This document shows positions 1 through 6,849 of a stretch of DNA of 9,186 bases, in pieces (position 1 is the stretch's first letter; every line of letters starts with the position of its first letter). The notes beneath the pieces are model-generated. The model did no database searches, was not told the origin of the DNA, and was given only the letters and a program-made list of their open reading frames with translations. Made by a program: the position numbers and the translations under genes. The stretch is from VFJJ01 sp031362415 (GTDB lineage Bacteria; Actinomycetota; Acidimicrobiia; IMCC26256; VFJJ01), in assembly GCA_031362415.1 (NCBI GenBank), contig JANLSK010000302.1, positions 1 to 9,186 on the forward strand, read 5' to 3'.

Positions 1-975
1 CAGGAGCTCGTGGGCGTGGCCGCCGACTTCGACGATCGTCTCGACCGGGGCGATCTCACCGGCCCCGCCGCGGGTGCCGTGGCCGGAGCGGTGGCTGGCG
101 CCCCGAGCACGGGCTCCGCGGGCGATGGCGATGGCGAGGGCGGCACAGGCGCCGACGGCGCCGTTGCGGGCATCGACGCCGTGACGGCGGCGCCGCCGGA
201 AGGCCTGGCCCGCATCCAGGCCTTCCTCGAGACGGTGTCGCTCGTCACCGACATGGACGAGTACGACCCCGAGCAGTCGAACGTGACCCTCATGACCCTG
301 CACTCGGCCAAGGGTCTCGAGTATCCGGTGGTGTTCCTCACGGGGCTGGAGGAGGGGGTCTTCCCGCACCTGCGCTCGCTGGGGGAGCCTGACGAGCTCG
401 AGGAGGAACGCCGCCTCGCCTACGTGGGCATCACCCGAGCCGAGGAGCGGCTGTACCTCACCCACACCTGGAGCCGCTCGCTGTTCGGGTCGACCCAGTA
501 CAATCCGCCGTCGCGCTTCCTCGACGAGATCCCGGCTGAGCTCCGACGGGCCATCGGGGCACCCCGGGTGATCGGCCGACGATCGTCCGACGACGACCGT
601 CGCGGCTCGAGCCGCTGGGCCGAGCGCGACCACGATCCCGAGGCCCGCTGGAACCGGGGCGGCGCCTCGCCCGAGCATCGCGAGCGGGTGGTCGCCACGG
701 CCATGCGCGACGCCCAGCGCTACCGCACCGGCGGCGCCCGAGAGGACGGTGCCGGCGCCGGCCGATCTGCTTCAGCGGCGGCAGCAACCGCCGGGGCCGC
801 GGGCGCTTCGGCCTCCGGGCTGCGCGTGGGCGACGACGTGCGTCACGACAAGTTCGGCGAGGGCGTCATCATCGACATCGTGGGCAGCGGCGACAAGGCC
901 GAGGCCACCGTGCGGTTCCGCGGGCTGGGTGAGAAGCGGCTCCTGCTGTCCTGGGCGCCGCTCACCAAGGCCTGA
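1..975 (+). CDS. pcrA: ATP-dependent DNA helicase PcrA/UvrD, C-terminal part (5' truncated by window edge)
   Basis: The frame is open from base 1 and encodes the last 324 residues of a superfamily 1A 3'-5' DNA helicase used in repair and in clearing replication/transcription conflicts. Visible signatures are motif V (VTLMTLHSAKGLEY, about residues 95-108 of the fragment) and motif VI (EERRLAYVGITRAEERLYL, about 135-153), followed by the family's LFG..QYNPPSRFLDEIP segment. The first residues (QELVGVAADF) match the point just after the conserved NVQE region, so roughly the first 500 residues lie off the left edge. Residues 18-68 are a Gly/Ala/Asp-rich low-complexity insert. A second disordered linker, about 185-272, is rich in Arg, Asp and Ala. 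The end (LRVGDDVRHDKFGEGVI through the final LSWAPLTKA) is the PcrA-type Tudor-like C-terminal domain, known in the family to contact RNA polymerase. PcrA and UvrD1 names are used interchangeably in actinobacteria; the family call is firm, the exact symbol less so. Confidence 0.95.
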   Translation, partial: QELVGVAADFDDRLDRGDLTGPAAGAVAGAVAGAPSTGSAGDGDGEGGTGADGAVAGIDAVTAAPPEGLARIQAFLETVSLVTDMDEYDPEQSNVTLMTLHSAKGLEYPVVFLTGLEEGVFPHLRSLGEPDELEEERRLAYVGITRAEERLYLTHTWSRSLFGSTQYNPPSRFLDEIPAELRRAIGAPRVIGRRSSDDDRRGSSRWAERDHDPEARWNRGGASPEHRERVVATAMRDAQRYRTGGAREDGAGAGRSASAAAATAGAAGASASGLRVGDDVRHDKFGEGVIIDIVGSGDKAEATVRFRGLGEKRLLLSWAPLTKA

Positions 976-1000
976 GCGATCGACGATCGGCGGTCACTGT

Positions 1001-2338
1001 ATGCCCTCCCGCCTCCGTGAGATCGCCATCGACCTGAGCCCCTTGCGGGTACGGGAGTTCCGCCTCCTGTGGACGGGTTCCACGATCTCGGCGATCGGCA
1101 CGATGATCACGCGCATCGCGGTGCCGTTTCAGGTGTACCGCCTCACCGGTTCCACGCTCTGGGTGGGCATCCTCGGGGGCCTGGCCTTGGTGCCCTACAT
1201 GGTGGGTGGCATCGTCGGCGGCGCCATCGCCGACGCCCACAATCGCCGCAACGTCGCCCGGGTGGTCTCGCTCGTATCGGCGGTCTGCTCGGCCGGTCTG
1301 GCCGTCAATGCGGCGTCGGTCGAGGCGGTGTGGCTCATCTTCGTGCTGTCGATCGTGCAGACCGGCTCGCAGGCCATCGGCGCACCGTCGGGCCGCTCGG
1401 CGGTGCCCCTGCTCGTTCCGCCGGAGATGCTCCCGTCGGCGGCCGCGGTGCAGTCGGTGAGCTACACGTCGGCCTTCGTGATCGGCCCGGCCATCGGCGG
1501 CGTGCTCCTGGCGCTGGTGGGGCCGACGGGCGCCTACCTCGTCGACCTGGCGACCTTCGTGGCCCCGCTCATCACCTGGACGATGATGAAGCCCATCGCG
1601 TCGGTGAGCAACGCCGGACCGCCCTCGCGGGCCACCATCGTCGACGGGCTGCGGGTGCTCAAGGGTCGGCCGGTGCTCGTGGCCAGCCTTCTCGCCGATC
1701 TCAACGCCATGATCTTCGGCATGCCCACGGCCCTGTTCCCCGCCGTGGTCGACCAGCGCTTCGGCGGCAACGAGAACTACCTGGGACTCATCGCCGCTGC
1801 TCCCTTCGCGGGAGCCTTTCTGGCCAGCCTCACGAGCGGGTGGTGCAGGCGCATCCATCGCCAGGGGCTGGCGGTCATCATCTCGGTCGTCTTCTGGGGA
1901 CTGGGTATCGTCGCCTTCGGGCTCGTCGACGGAGCGGCGGCGAGCTTCGCGGCCCTGGCTGTGGCTGGCGCGGCCGACATGATCAGCGGGGTCTACCGGC
2001 AGTCGATCATGCAGACCGCCGCGCCCCGCGACATGCTCGGCCGTATGGAGGGCGTCGGCATGGCCGTGTGGACCTCGGGCCCGGCCCTGGGCGATCTCGA
2101 GGCCGGTGCGATGGCTGCTGCGACGAGTGTCGACGTCTCGATCGTGAGCGGCGGGGTGGCCTGCATCGCCGGCATCGCGGTGATGGCCGCTGCCATGCCC
2201 GGTTTTCGGAACTACGACGCTCGCGTCGGGATGGGTCTGGCGCTTTCCGCCACAGGTCCCGAACCCGAAACCGAACCCGACGGCTCGAGGTTCGTTCACA
2301 CCGTCGAGGTCGCCTCCGACGCCGGTTCCAGCTCCTGA
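1001..2338 (+). CDS. MFS transporter, MFS_3 / EntS-like exporter family
   Basis: This encodes a 445-residue inner-membrane protein with about 12 hydrophobic helices, starting near residues 23, 52, 88, 108, 150, 175, 225, 258, 288, 312, 345 and 378. The N-terminus (LSPLRVREFRLLWTGSTIS) is typical of the MFS_3 group that includes the enterobactin exporter EntS and Tap-like drug efflux pumps. Motif A lies between helices 2 and 3 as GGAIADAHNRR (73-83). Family members export siderophores or small hydrophobic compounds by proton antiport; the substrate here cannot be read from sequence. The ATG at 1001 is chosen because the family N-terminus begins there; a weak GGCGG lies 7 bases upstream. The same frame stays open upstream inside pcrA, but that part is Arg/Pro-rich shadow sequence. 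The 25-base gap after pcrA suggests co-transcription. The last 45 or so residues are hydrophilic and include a Pro-Glu repeat. The 3' end overlaps the convergent gene by 43 bp. Confidence 0.88.
   Translation: MPSRLREIAIDLSPLRVREFRLLWTGSTISAIGTMITRIAVPFQVYRLTGSTLWVGILGGLALVPYMVGGIVGGAIADAHNRRNVARVVSLVSAVCSAGLAVNAASVEAVWLIFVLSIVQTGSQAIGAPSGRSAVPLLVPPEMLPSAAAVQSVSYTSAFVIGPAIGGVLLALVGPTGAYLVDLATFVAPLITWTMMKPIASVSNAGPPSRATIVDGLRVLKGRPVLVASLLADLNAMIFGMPTALFPAVVDQRFGGNENYLGLIAAAPFAGAFLASLTSGWCRRIHRQGLAVIISVVFWGLGIVAFGLVDGAAASFAALAVAGAADMISGVYRQSIMQTAAPRDMLGRMEGVGMAVWTSGPALGDLEAGAMAAATSVDVSIVSGGVACIAGIAVMAAAMPGFRNYDARVGMGLALSATGPEPETEPDGSRFVHTVEVASDAGSSS
2258..2281 (+). repeat. Short imperfect hexanucleotide repeat (CCCGAA x4) in the MFS tail
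   Basis: Four head-to-tail 6-base units occur here: CCCGAA, CCCGAA, ACCGAA and CCCGAC. They encode the alternating Pro-Glu stretch PEPETEPD in the cytoplasmic C-terminal tail of the MFS protein. The unit is a multiple of three, so a gain or loss would keep frame. Being short and imperfect, it may simply reflect a charged, proline-rich tail. Confidence 0.6.
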
Positions 2339-2883
2339 AGCGGGGCGCCCACCGTGCCCGGCGAGAGCAGCTCTCGGAGGTCGACCGAGAGGACGGGATT
2401 GTCGCCGCTCGTGATGAGCACCCGGAACTGCTGGAGATCGTGGGGATCGACGGGCTGGTCGTTGCAGTCGACCAGCGTGCGTGTGGCCCGATCGGCAGAG
2501 ACGGCGCAGGGGGCGTCGGTGAAGACGCTGTCGACGGTGAGGGCGCGCAGAGCGGCGAGGTGGCCGTCGACGAGGTCGAGGCAGAACGGTCGGGTGCCAT
2601 CGTCGGTGGGGTCGGCATAACAGACCGGCCCCGAACGCACGATGGTGTCACCGATGTCGAGGGCGTTGTCGATGCGGAAGGGCTCATAGCCGGCGGGCCG
2701 GGTCTGACCGCCGCTCGCGGCATAGTACACGAGCACCGCAGCCACGAAAGCCAGGCACGCCACGGTGAAGCCGACAACCAGCGTCATGATCCGCCTCTGC
2801 TCCGGCGCCAGGCGGCGACGGTGCCTCGGAGGTCCGGCGTCGGCGATGCGGCTCATCGGCTGCACCGTAGATGCCGGGATCAC
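2296..2883 (-). CDS. Single-pass membrane protein with four-cysteine external domain, translationally coupled to the MASE1 phosphatase
   Basis: This encodes a 195-residue protein of no family I recognise. A basic N-terminus (RHRRR at 20-24) precedes one hydrophobic helix (about 34-56). By the positive-inside rule the remaining 140 residues should lie outside the membrane. That domain carries cysteines at 88, 101, 126 and 140, enough for two disulfides, and many Asp residues; a fifth Cys (43) is inside the helix. No lipobox or catalytic motif is visible. The GTG at 2883 is preferred because its first bases form a 4-base GTGA overlap with the stop of the large upstream gene, the usual arrangement of coupled operon genes. 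An in-frame ATG at 2856 would give 186 residues and cannot be excluded. The coupling suggests a joint role with the MASE1 protein, for example as a sensing or stabilising partner, but that is inference. The 3' end runs 43 bp into the convergent MFS gene. Confidence 0.78.
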   Translation of the reverse strand: MIPASTVQPMSRIADAGPPRHRRRLAPEQRRIMTLVVGFTVACLAFVAAVLVYYAASGGQTRPAGYEPFRIDNALDIGDTIVRSGPVCYADPTDDGTRPFCLDLVDGHLAALRALTVDSVFTDAPCAVSADRATRTLVDCNDQPVDPHDLQQFRVLITSGDNPVLSVDLRELLSPGTVGAPLQELEPASEATSTV

Positions 2884-5800
2884 CTCGGCGGGATACGACG
2901 GCCCTGGTCGGCGCCGACGGGGTAAGACCGCTGCCCATCACCGTTCGCGAGGTCCGGGGCCCGCCCGACGATCGGCGCCGTCGCCAAGCGGGGAGCGTCG
3001 AGCTCGTGCACCATCCGGGTCGTCGTCCCGTCGGCTCCGGTGTCGATCTCGACATCGGAGCAGAACGCTCGCATCATCTGGATGCCGCGTCCGCCGTGAC
3101 GTGGCGATGGTCCGCTGCGCCAGCGGCCGTGATCTCGAACCGTCAGAACGAGCCGACGCCCGTCGATCATGCCGTGAACCTCGACTGACCCCGGGGTCTC
3201 GTGGTACGCGTGCTCCAGTGCGTTGGTGGCCGCTTCGCCGAGAGCCACGAGCACGTCGTCGATCCGATCGGGCGCCGCATCCATCGACTCGAGCCAGTCG
3301 CGTACATCATGACGGAGCCCGCGGAGGGCACCGGGATCGGCCGGGATCGTCTGCTGAAAGCGCGCGTGCTGGGACCGGAACGCGAGCACGGCGATGTCGT
3401 CGCTCGCCGGTGCGTCATCGACCATCGCGTCGATGATCGCGCGACAGAACTGATCGAGATCGCGATGCTGGAGACGGAAGCCGGCATCGACCAGACGAGC
3501 GAGGCCCGCATCGAGCGACTCTCGGCGTCGCTCCACCAAGCCGTCGGTGTAGAAGACGAGCATGGCCGAGGGCGCCAGGGTGATCGTGGCCGAGGCGCGC
3601 GCGACGGTGGAGCATCCCAGCAACGTTCCCCGTCCCTCCTCGAGGAAGAACGCGCCGTCGGACGTGACGATCAGTGGCGGCACATGCCCGGCGCAGTGAT
3701 ATCTGAGCGTGTGGTCGAAGGGATCGAAGACGGCGTACACGACGGTGGAGGCACGAGCTGCGTCGAGGTTGCGCATGAAGACTTCGAGCCGGGTGACGAC
3801 CTCGGCTGGGTCGTCGACGACGGTTGCCAGGGCGCGCATGGCGTTGCGCAACTGGCCCATGGCAGCGGCGGCGGTGACGTCGTGGCCGACCACGTCACCG
3901 ACAACGAGGCCCACCTTCCCGCTCGGGAGCGCGATCACGTCGTACCAGTCGCCGCCGAGCCCCATCTCGGTGTCGGCCGGTCGGTAGCAAAAGCCCGCCG
4001 AGGCGAAGGGGACGGCGTCGGGGGTGCCGAGCATCGCGCGCTGGAGCGCGACCACCGCGTGGTGCTCGCGCTCGGTCAGGCGGACGCGTTCGAACGCCTG
4101 CGAGCACAGATCGGCCGCGGTCTCGAGCGCTCGGCGCTCGGAGTCGTCGAAGACCCATGGCGTCGCGTAGCTCAGGACGAACGCACCGACCGCCTCGTCG
4201 TCGACCATGAGGGGGAGGGCAGCCAGCGCTTGCGCTCCGCTGGCTCTGGTCGCCTCGATGAGACGGGGGAACGACGCGAGAAGCGCGTCGGCCGAGCCGA
4301 AGTACATCGCTCGGCGTTGGTCGATCACCGCCGTGGCGGGTAACGACAGGTCGTCCAGCGAGCGCGTCTGGTACCTCTGGGCGTAGGGACGCTGCCAGCT
4401 CGTCTCCCCCAGGAGCTCCAACGTGTGCTGCGACGCTTCGACGATCCCGAGCCACAGGTGGAAGGCGCCGAAGGCTCCCGGGCCGCTGGCGACGAAGGCG
4501 CTGACCACGTCGGCGAAGGTCCGAGCCGCTGCCAGGCGGGCGGTGAGCTCCTGGAGCGTCGTGAGACGTCGCTGTATCTCGTGCTCACGAACAAGGAGAT
4601 CGGCCTGGACCATCATGCTGACCCAGTGCTCGGCCGCGGCCGAGAGCAGCCTGATAACGCCTTCGGTGAATGCAAACCGGTTGGTGAAGCTGAGCCCGAG
4701 GACCAGGGCGGGCCGGTGGTCCATGTCAACCAGAGGAACCGCGACCGTGGAGGCGAATCCCGTCGATTCATGGAGCGCAGCGAGATGGGGATAGTGCTCG
4801 TACCAGTCGTGCTCGTCGGCGAGGGCGACGAGGGTCCCCGTTCTGATCGCGTCGCACAGGGGCGTCGATTCGGTCAGGTCCAGGTCCTCCCATTCGGCGA
4901 TGTCGCTCGTTCGGTAGCCGTGAGCATGCCGCAATCGGAGCCGATCGGCACCAACCGCATACAGCACCCCGGCGTCGGCTCCGAAGGCCGACGCGGTGCC
5001 CTCGACGATCGACGCGGCTACGAGCGCGGGTGCGTCAGCGGGTGCTCGGGCAACACGATCGCTCGTCGCAGCGCGGACCTCGGCCAACCGACGAACGATG
5101 CGTTCCTCCTCGTCGCGGTCGGCCCGGGCTATCGCCCTGGTGACCGAATCGACCATCGCGGACAAGATCGCGAGCTGCTCGGCGTCGAAGGTCTGCGGTG
5201 TGGCAAACGCGAAGCACACGGCGCCACGGCGCTGCGACGTCGGGGGCAGGGGTACGACGGCCCGAGCGCCGACGCGCGCGGGGCCCGACGGGTCTCGTGG
5301 TGCCGGGTTGGCGGCCGTGATCTCGTCGGATGATGAGAGCGTGATCGTGCGGCCCTCGTGTACCGCTCGGCGGATGGGGTCGGATCCGTCGGGGGCCGAG
5401 TACTGGTTGGCGCCCAGCGTCTCGAGCGTCACTCGCGACGTGCCGAGAGCATCGCGAGAGTGCCTGTCGACGACGTCGACGATCTGGTCGAGGGAGAGGG
5501 CCCGCAGGAGCTCGGCGCTCAGCGAGCCGACGGCCTGCATCGACTCGGCTCGTTGGCGCGCCGTCCGCTGAACCTGCTCGCGAGCCAGGGCGCTTGCTCG
5601 CTCTGACGTCTCGATGGCGAGGTACCACGCCGACAAGATCGTCACCGCGAGGAACGCCTGAGCGACCGCGAGTTGGTTCGGAGGTGAGATGTCGAGCGCA
5701 GCGAATGGCCCCTGTCCGTCAGCGGTGGCCAGGTTGGCCGAGAACGCCAGGACGATGCTCACGGTCGCGACACCCACAGCGGCGTAACGGAGGGCGACCA

Positions 5801-6512
5801 CAACCAGGATCGGGAGGGTCATGATGCTGGGAGGCAAGGTCGATCTCCAGAACACCGGGATGCTGGCGATGGCAGTCAGGATCGTGCCCACGGCCACGCC
5901 AGCGGTGCCCCGCAGTACCGAGGGGCCTCGGACTGCTCGAACGGCATGGCTCAGGACCAGGATGGGGGCCCCGACAGCCAGCACGCCGAGGCCGTCGCCG
6001 GCCCACCAGTGCAGCGCGGCCGAAGGCCACGACTGATCGGATTGGGTGGCCTTCACGAGCCCGCCGACCACCGACGCCGCGGCTGGGCCGGCTCCGACGG
6101 CCGCCACGAGGAACCACGACATCCCCGCCCTGCTCCCGAGGTCGATCGGCCGGCCCGCCGCGATTCGACCGAGGGCGACGGCGCCGACCAGGGGCTCGAT
6201 CGCGTTGGCCGCGGTCCAGCCGATGGCGACCGTGAGATCGACGTCGTGGTACAGGTCGACGCCGATCTCACCGGCGCAGATGGCTGCGATCACCGCCGGC
6301 CAGGAACGGCGCGGAAGCACCACCAGGGCAGCCAAGGTGACCCCCGACGGCGGGTAGAACGCCAAGCCGATGTCGGCCGCCCCGAACACGCCCCAGGCCA
6401 ACTGGGCGCCGGCGACGTAGAGAACCAGGACGATGCCGAACACGCCCGCCCACCTGATGGCCCCTCCGCGAAACCATTCGCCAGGCGCAAAATCTCGACC
6501 CGAGGCGATCAC
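2880..6512 (-). CDS. Membrane-anchored MASE1-GAF-GAF-GAF-SpoIIE phosphatase-HATPase kinase (partner-switching regulator)
   Basis: With the GTG start at 6512 this is a 1210-residue multidomain regulator. Residues 20-300 form a multi-helix MASE1 integral-membrane sensor (IGLAFYPPSGVTLAALVVLPRR at 48-69 is diagnostic). Three GAF-like modules follow at about 327-462, 487-640 and 650-810. Next is a SpoIIE/RsbU-type PP2C Ser/Thr phosphatase at about 838-1045, with GGDWYD (853-858), GDVVGHD (872-878), YTDGLVERR (988-996) and SDDIAV (1037-1042); D855, D873, D990 and D1038/D1039 are the probable metal ligands. The C-terminal RsbW-like HATPase (about 1055-1175) keeps its N-box (E1093, N1097, H1101), DHGR and GRGIQMM boxes. 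In known partner-switching systems such a phosphatase activates, and such a kinase inactivates, a STAS antagonist that frees a sigma factor; neither partner is in this window. The frame is open to a GTG at 6647, but residues encoded upstream of 6512 are Arg-rich and non-domain-like. GTG 6512 has GTGGGA 8 bases upstream and begins just before the first helix. The last 35 residues look disordered. Confidence 0.92.
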   Translation of the reverse strand: MIASGRDFAPGEWFRGGAIRWAGVFGIVLVLYVAGAQLAWGVFGAADIGLAFYPPSGVTLAALVVLPRRSWPAVIAAICAGEIGVDLYHDVDLTVAIGWTAANAIEPLVGAVALGRIAAGRPIDLGSRAGMSWFLVAAVGAGPAAASVVGGLVKATQSDQSWPSAALHWWAGDGLGVLAVGAPILVLSHAVRAVRGPSVLRGTAGVAVGTILTAIASIPVFWRSTLPPSIMTLPILVVVALRYAAVGVATVSIVLAFSANLATADGQGPFAALDISPPNQLAVAQAFLAVTILSAWYLAIETSERASALAREQVQRTARQRAESMQAVGSLSAELLRALSLDQIVDVVDRHSRDALGTSRVTLETLGANQYSAPDGSDPIRRAVHEGRTITLSSSDEITAANPAPRDPSGPARVGARAVVPLPPTSQRRGAVCFAFATPQTFDAEQLAILSAMVDSVTRAIARADRDEEERIVRRLAEVRAATSDRVARAPADAPALVAASIVEGTASAFGADAGVLYAVGADRLRLRHAHGYRTSDIAEWEDLDLTESTPLCDAIRTGTLVALADEHDWYEHYPHLAALHESTGFASTVAVPLVDMDHRPALVLGLSFTNRFAFTEGVIRLLSAAAEHWVSMMVQADLLVREHEIQRRLTTLQELTARLAAARTFADVVSAFVASGPGAFGAFHLWLGIVEASQHTLELLGETSWQRPYAQRYQTRSLDDLSLPATAVIDQRRAMYFGSADALLASFPRLIEATRASGAQALAALPLMVDDEAVGAFVLSYATPWVFDDSERRALETAADLCSQAFERVRLTEREHHAVVALQRAMLGTPDAVPFASAGFCYRPADTEMGLGGDWYDVIALPSGKVGLVVGDVVGHDVTAAAAMGQLRNAMRALATVVDDPAEVVTRLEVFMRNLDAARASTVVYAVFDPFDHTLRYHCAGHVPPLIVTSDGAFFLEEGRGTLLGCSTVARASATITLAPSAMLVFYTDGLVERRRESLDAGLARLVDAGFRLQHRDLDQFCRAIIDAMVDDAPASDDIAVLAFRSQHARFQQTIPADPGALRGLRHDVRDWLESMDAAPDRIDDVLVALGEAATNALEHAYHETPGSVEVHGMIDGRRLVLTVRDHGRWRSGPSPRHGGRGIQMMRAFCSDVEIDTGADGTTTRMVHELDAPRLATAPIVGRAPDLANGDGQRSYPVGADQGRRIPPR

Positions 6513-6679
6513 GCGCGGGGTCCCACGAGATCGTCGTCGGTCATGAACGCCAGCCCGATGATCTCGACGAGGCGTCCCTCCTGGGCATCTTGCCGGGGAC
6601 CGAAACGTTGTCGAGGCCACCAGCCGGACGAGTGTCGACCGCGACACCGTGGGTCACAGCGCTCTCCGTCGCAGGGCAT
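6509..6679 (-). CDS. Possible 56-residue small ORF in a GTGA overlap with the MASE1 gene start
   Basis: From ATG 6679 a minus-strand frame runs 56 codons to a TGA at 6511-6509. That TGA shares the bases GTGA with the GTG start of the large gene, the same junction seen at that gene's other end. The predicted peptide has three cysteines near the N-terminus (MPCDGERCDPRC), an Arg/Trp-rich middle, and a more protein-like end (RLVEIIGLAFMTDDDLVGPRA). An internal ATG at 6544 would give an 11-residue leader peptide ending at the same stop. No Shine-Dalgarno is evident before either ATG, and I recognise no family. It may be a coupling leader, a remnant of a longer gene (the frame is closed by a TAG at 6709-6707), or chance. 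Confidence 0.25.
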   Translation of the reverse strand: MPCDGERCDPRCRGRHSSGWWPRQRFGPRQDAQEGRLVEIIGLAFMTDDDLVGPRA

Positions 6680-6849
6680 GGGAATCGAGGGGACGGGCGA
6701 TGAAGGCTAACCGGCGTTCGATCTCTGCGCAACGTCGGCTCATCACCACGCCCGAAGGCATCGTCCATCGGTTCGGGCCGGTCCGGGCTCGCGCAACTAG
6801 TGTCGGCCCGGCTCAGGGCCGCAGTGGTCCGACGACTCCGGGGGCGGCA
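6513..6849. promoter_or_regulatory. Divergent intergenic region between the MASE1 gene and sucC
   Basis: These 337 bases separate the starts of two divergent genes and must hold promoters for both; the low-confidence small ORF occupies part of it. I see no confident -10/-35 pair. One weak candidate for sucC is TAGTGT at 6798-6803, which fits the actinobacterial TANNNT -10 form but lacks a convincing -35. Two inverted repeats stand out: GTGTCG-4 bases-CGACAC at 6632-6647, a possible operator, and CGGGCCG/CGGCCCG at 6774-6780 and 6804-6810, which could fold in the sucC leader. No riboswitch or tRNA is recognisable. Confidence 0.45.
6840..6844 (+). promoter_or_regulatory. Ribosome binding site deciding the sucC start
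   Basis: A run of five G residues lies 5 bases before the GTG at 6850. It supports that codon over in-frame starts further upstream, in agreement with the conserved SucC N-terminus MDLFEYQGKQLF beginning there. Confidence 0.55.

Noticed and set aside
977..989. CGATCG-A-CGATCG near-palindrome between pcrA and the MFS gene
   Set aside because: It is too short, lacks a loop and T-run, and CGATCG is frequent in GC-rich DNA, so it is not a convincing terminator or operator.
749..1000. N-terminal extension of the MFS gene into pcrA
   Set aside because: The extra residues are a Pro/Arg-rich out-of-frame reading of the PcrA linker and Tudor domain; the family N-terminus begins at 1001.
962..2299. 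445-codon minus-strand ORF antisense to the MFS gene
   Set aside because: Translation is a His/Arg/Gly/Asp-rich shadow without helices or motifs; the plus-strand frame gives a clean 12-TM protein.
1069..2925. 618-codon plus-strand ORF across the MFS gene and the minus-strand membrane protein gene
   Set aside because: Arg/Gly/His-rich translation with no domain, spanning two better-supported genes on opposite strands; a third-codon GC shadow.
3201..4343. 380-codon plus-strand ORF within the MASE1 regulator
   Set aside because: It is antisense to the PP2C and HATPase domains, whose motifs are unmistakable on the minus strand; composition is shadow-like.
4425..5333. 302-codon plus-strand ORF opposite the GAF modules
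   Set aside because: Arg/Gly/Asp-rich translation with no recognisable motif, opposite a continuous domain-bearing frame.
6513..6647. N-terminal extension of the MASE1 regulator to the upstream GTG at 6647
   Set aside because: The 45 extra residues are Arg-rich and unstructured. The GTG at 6512 has a better ribosome binding site and sits just before the first helix.
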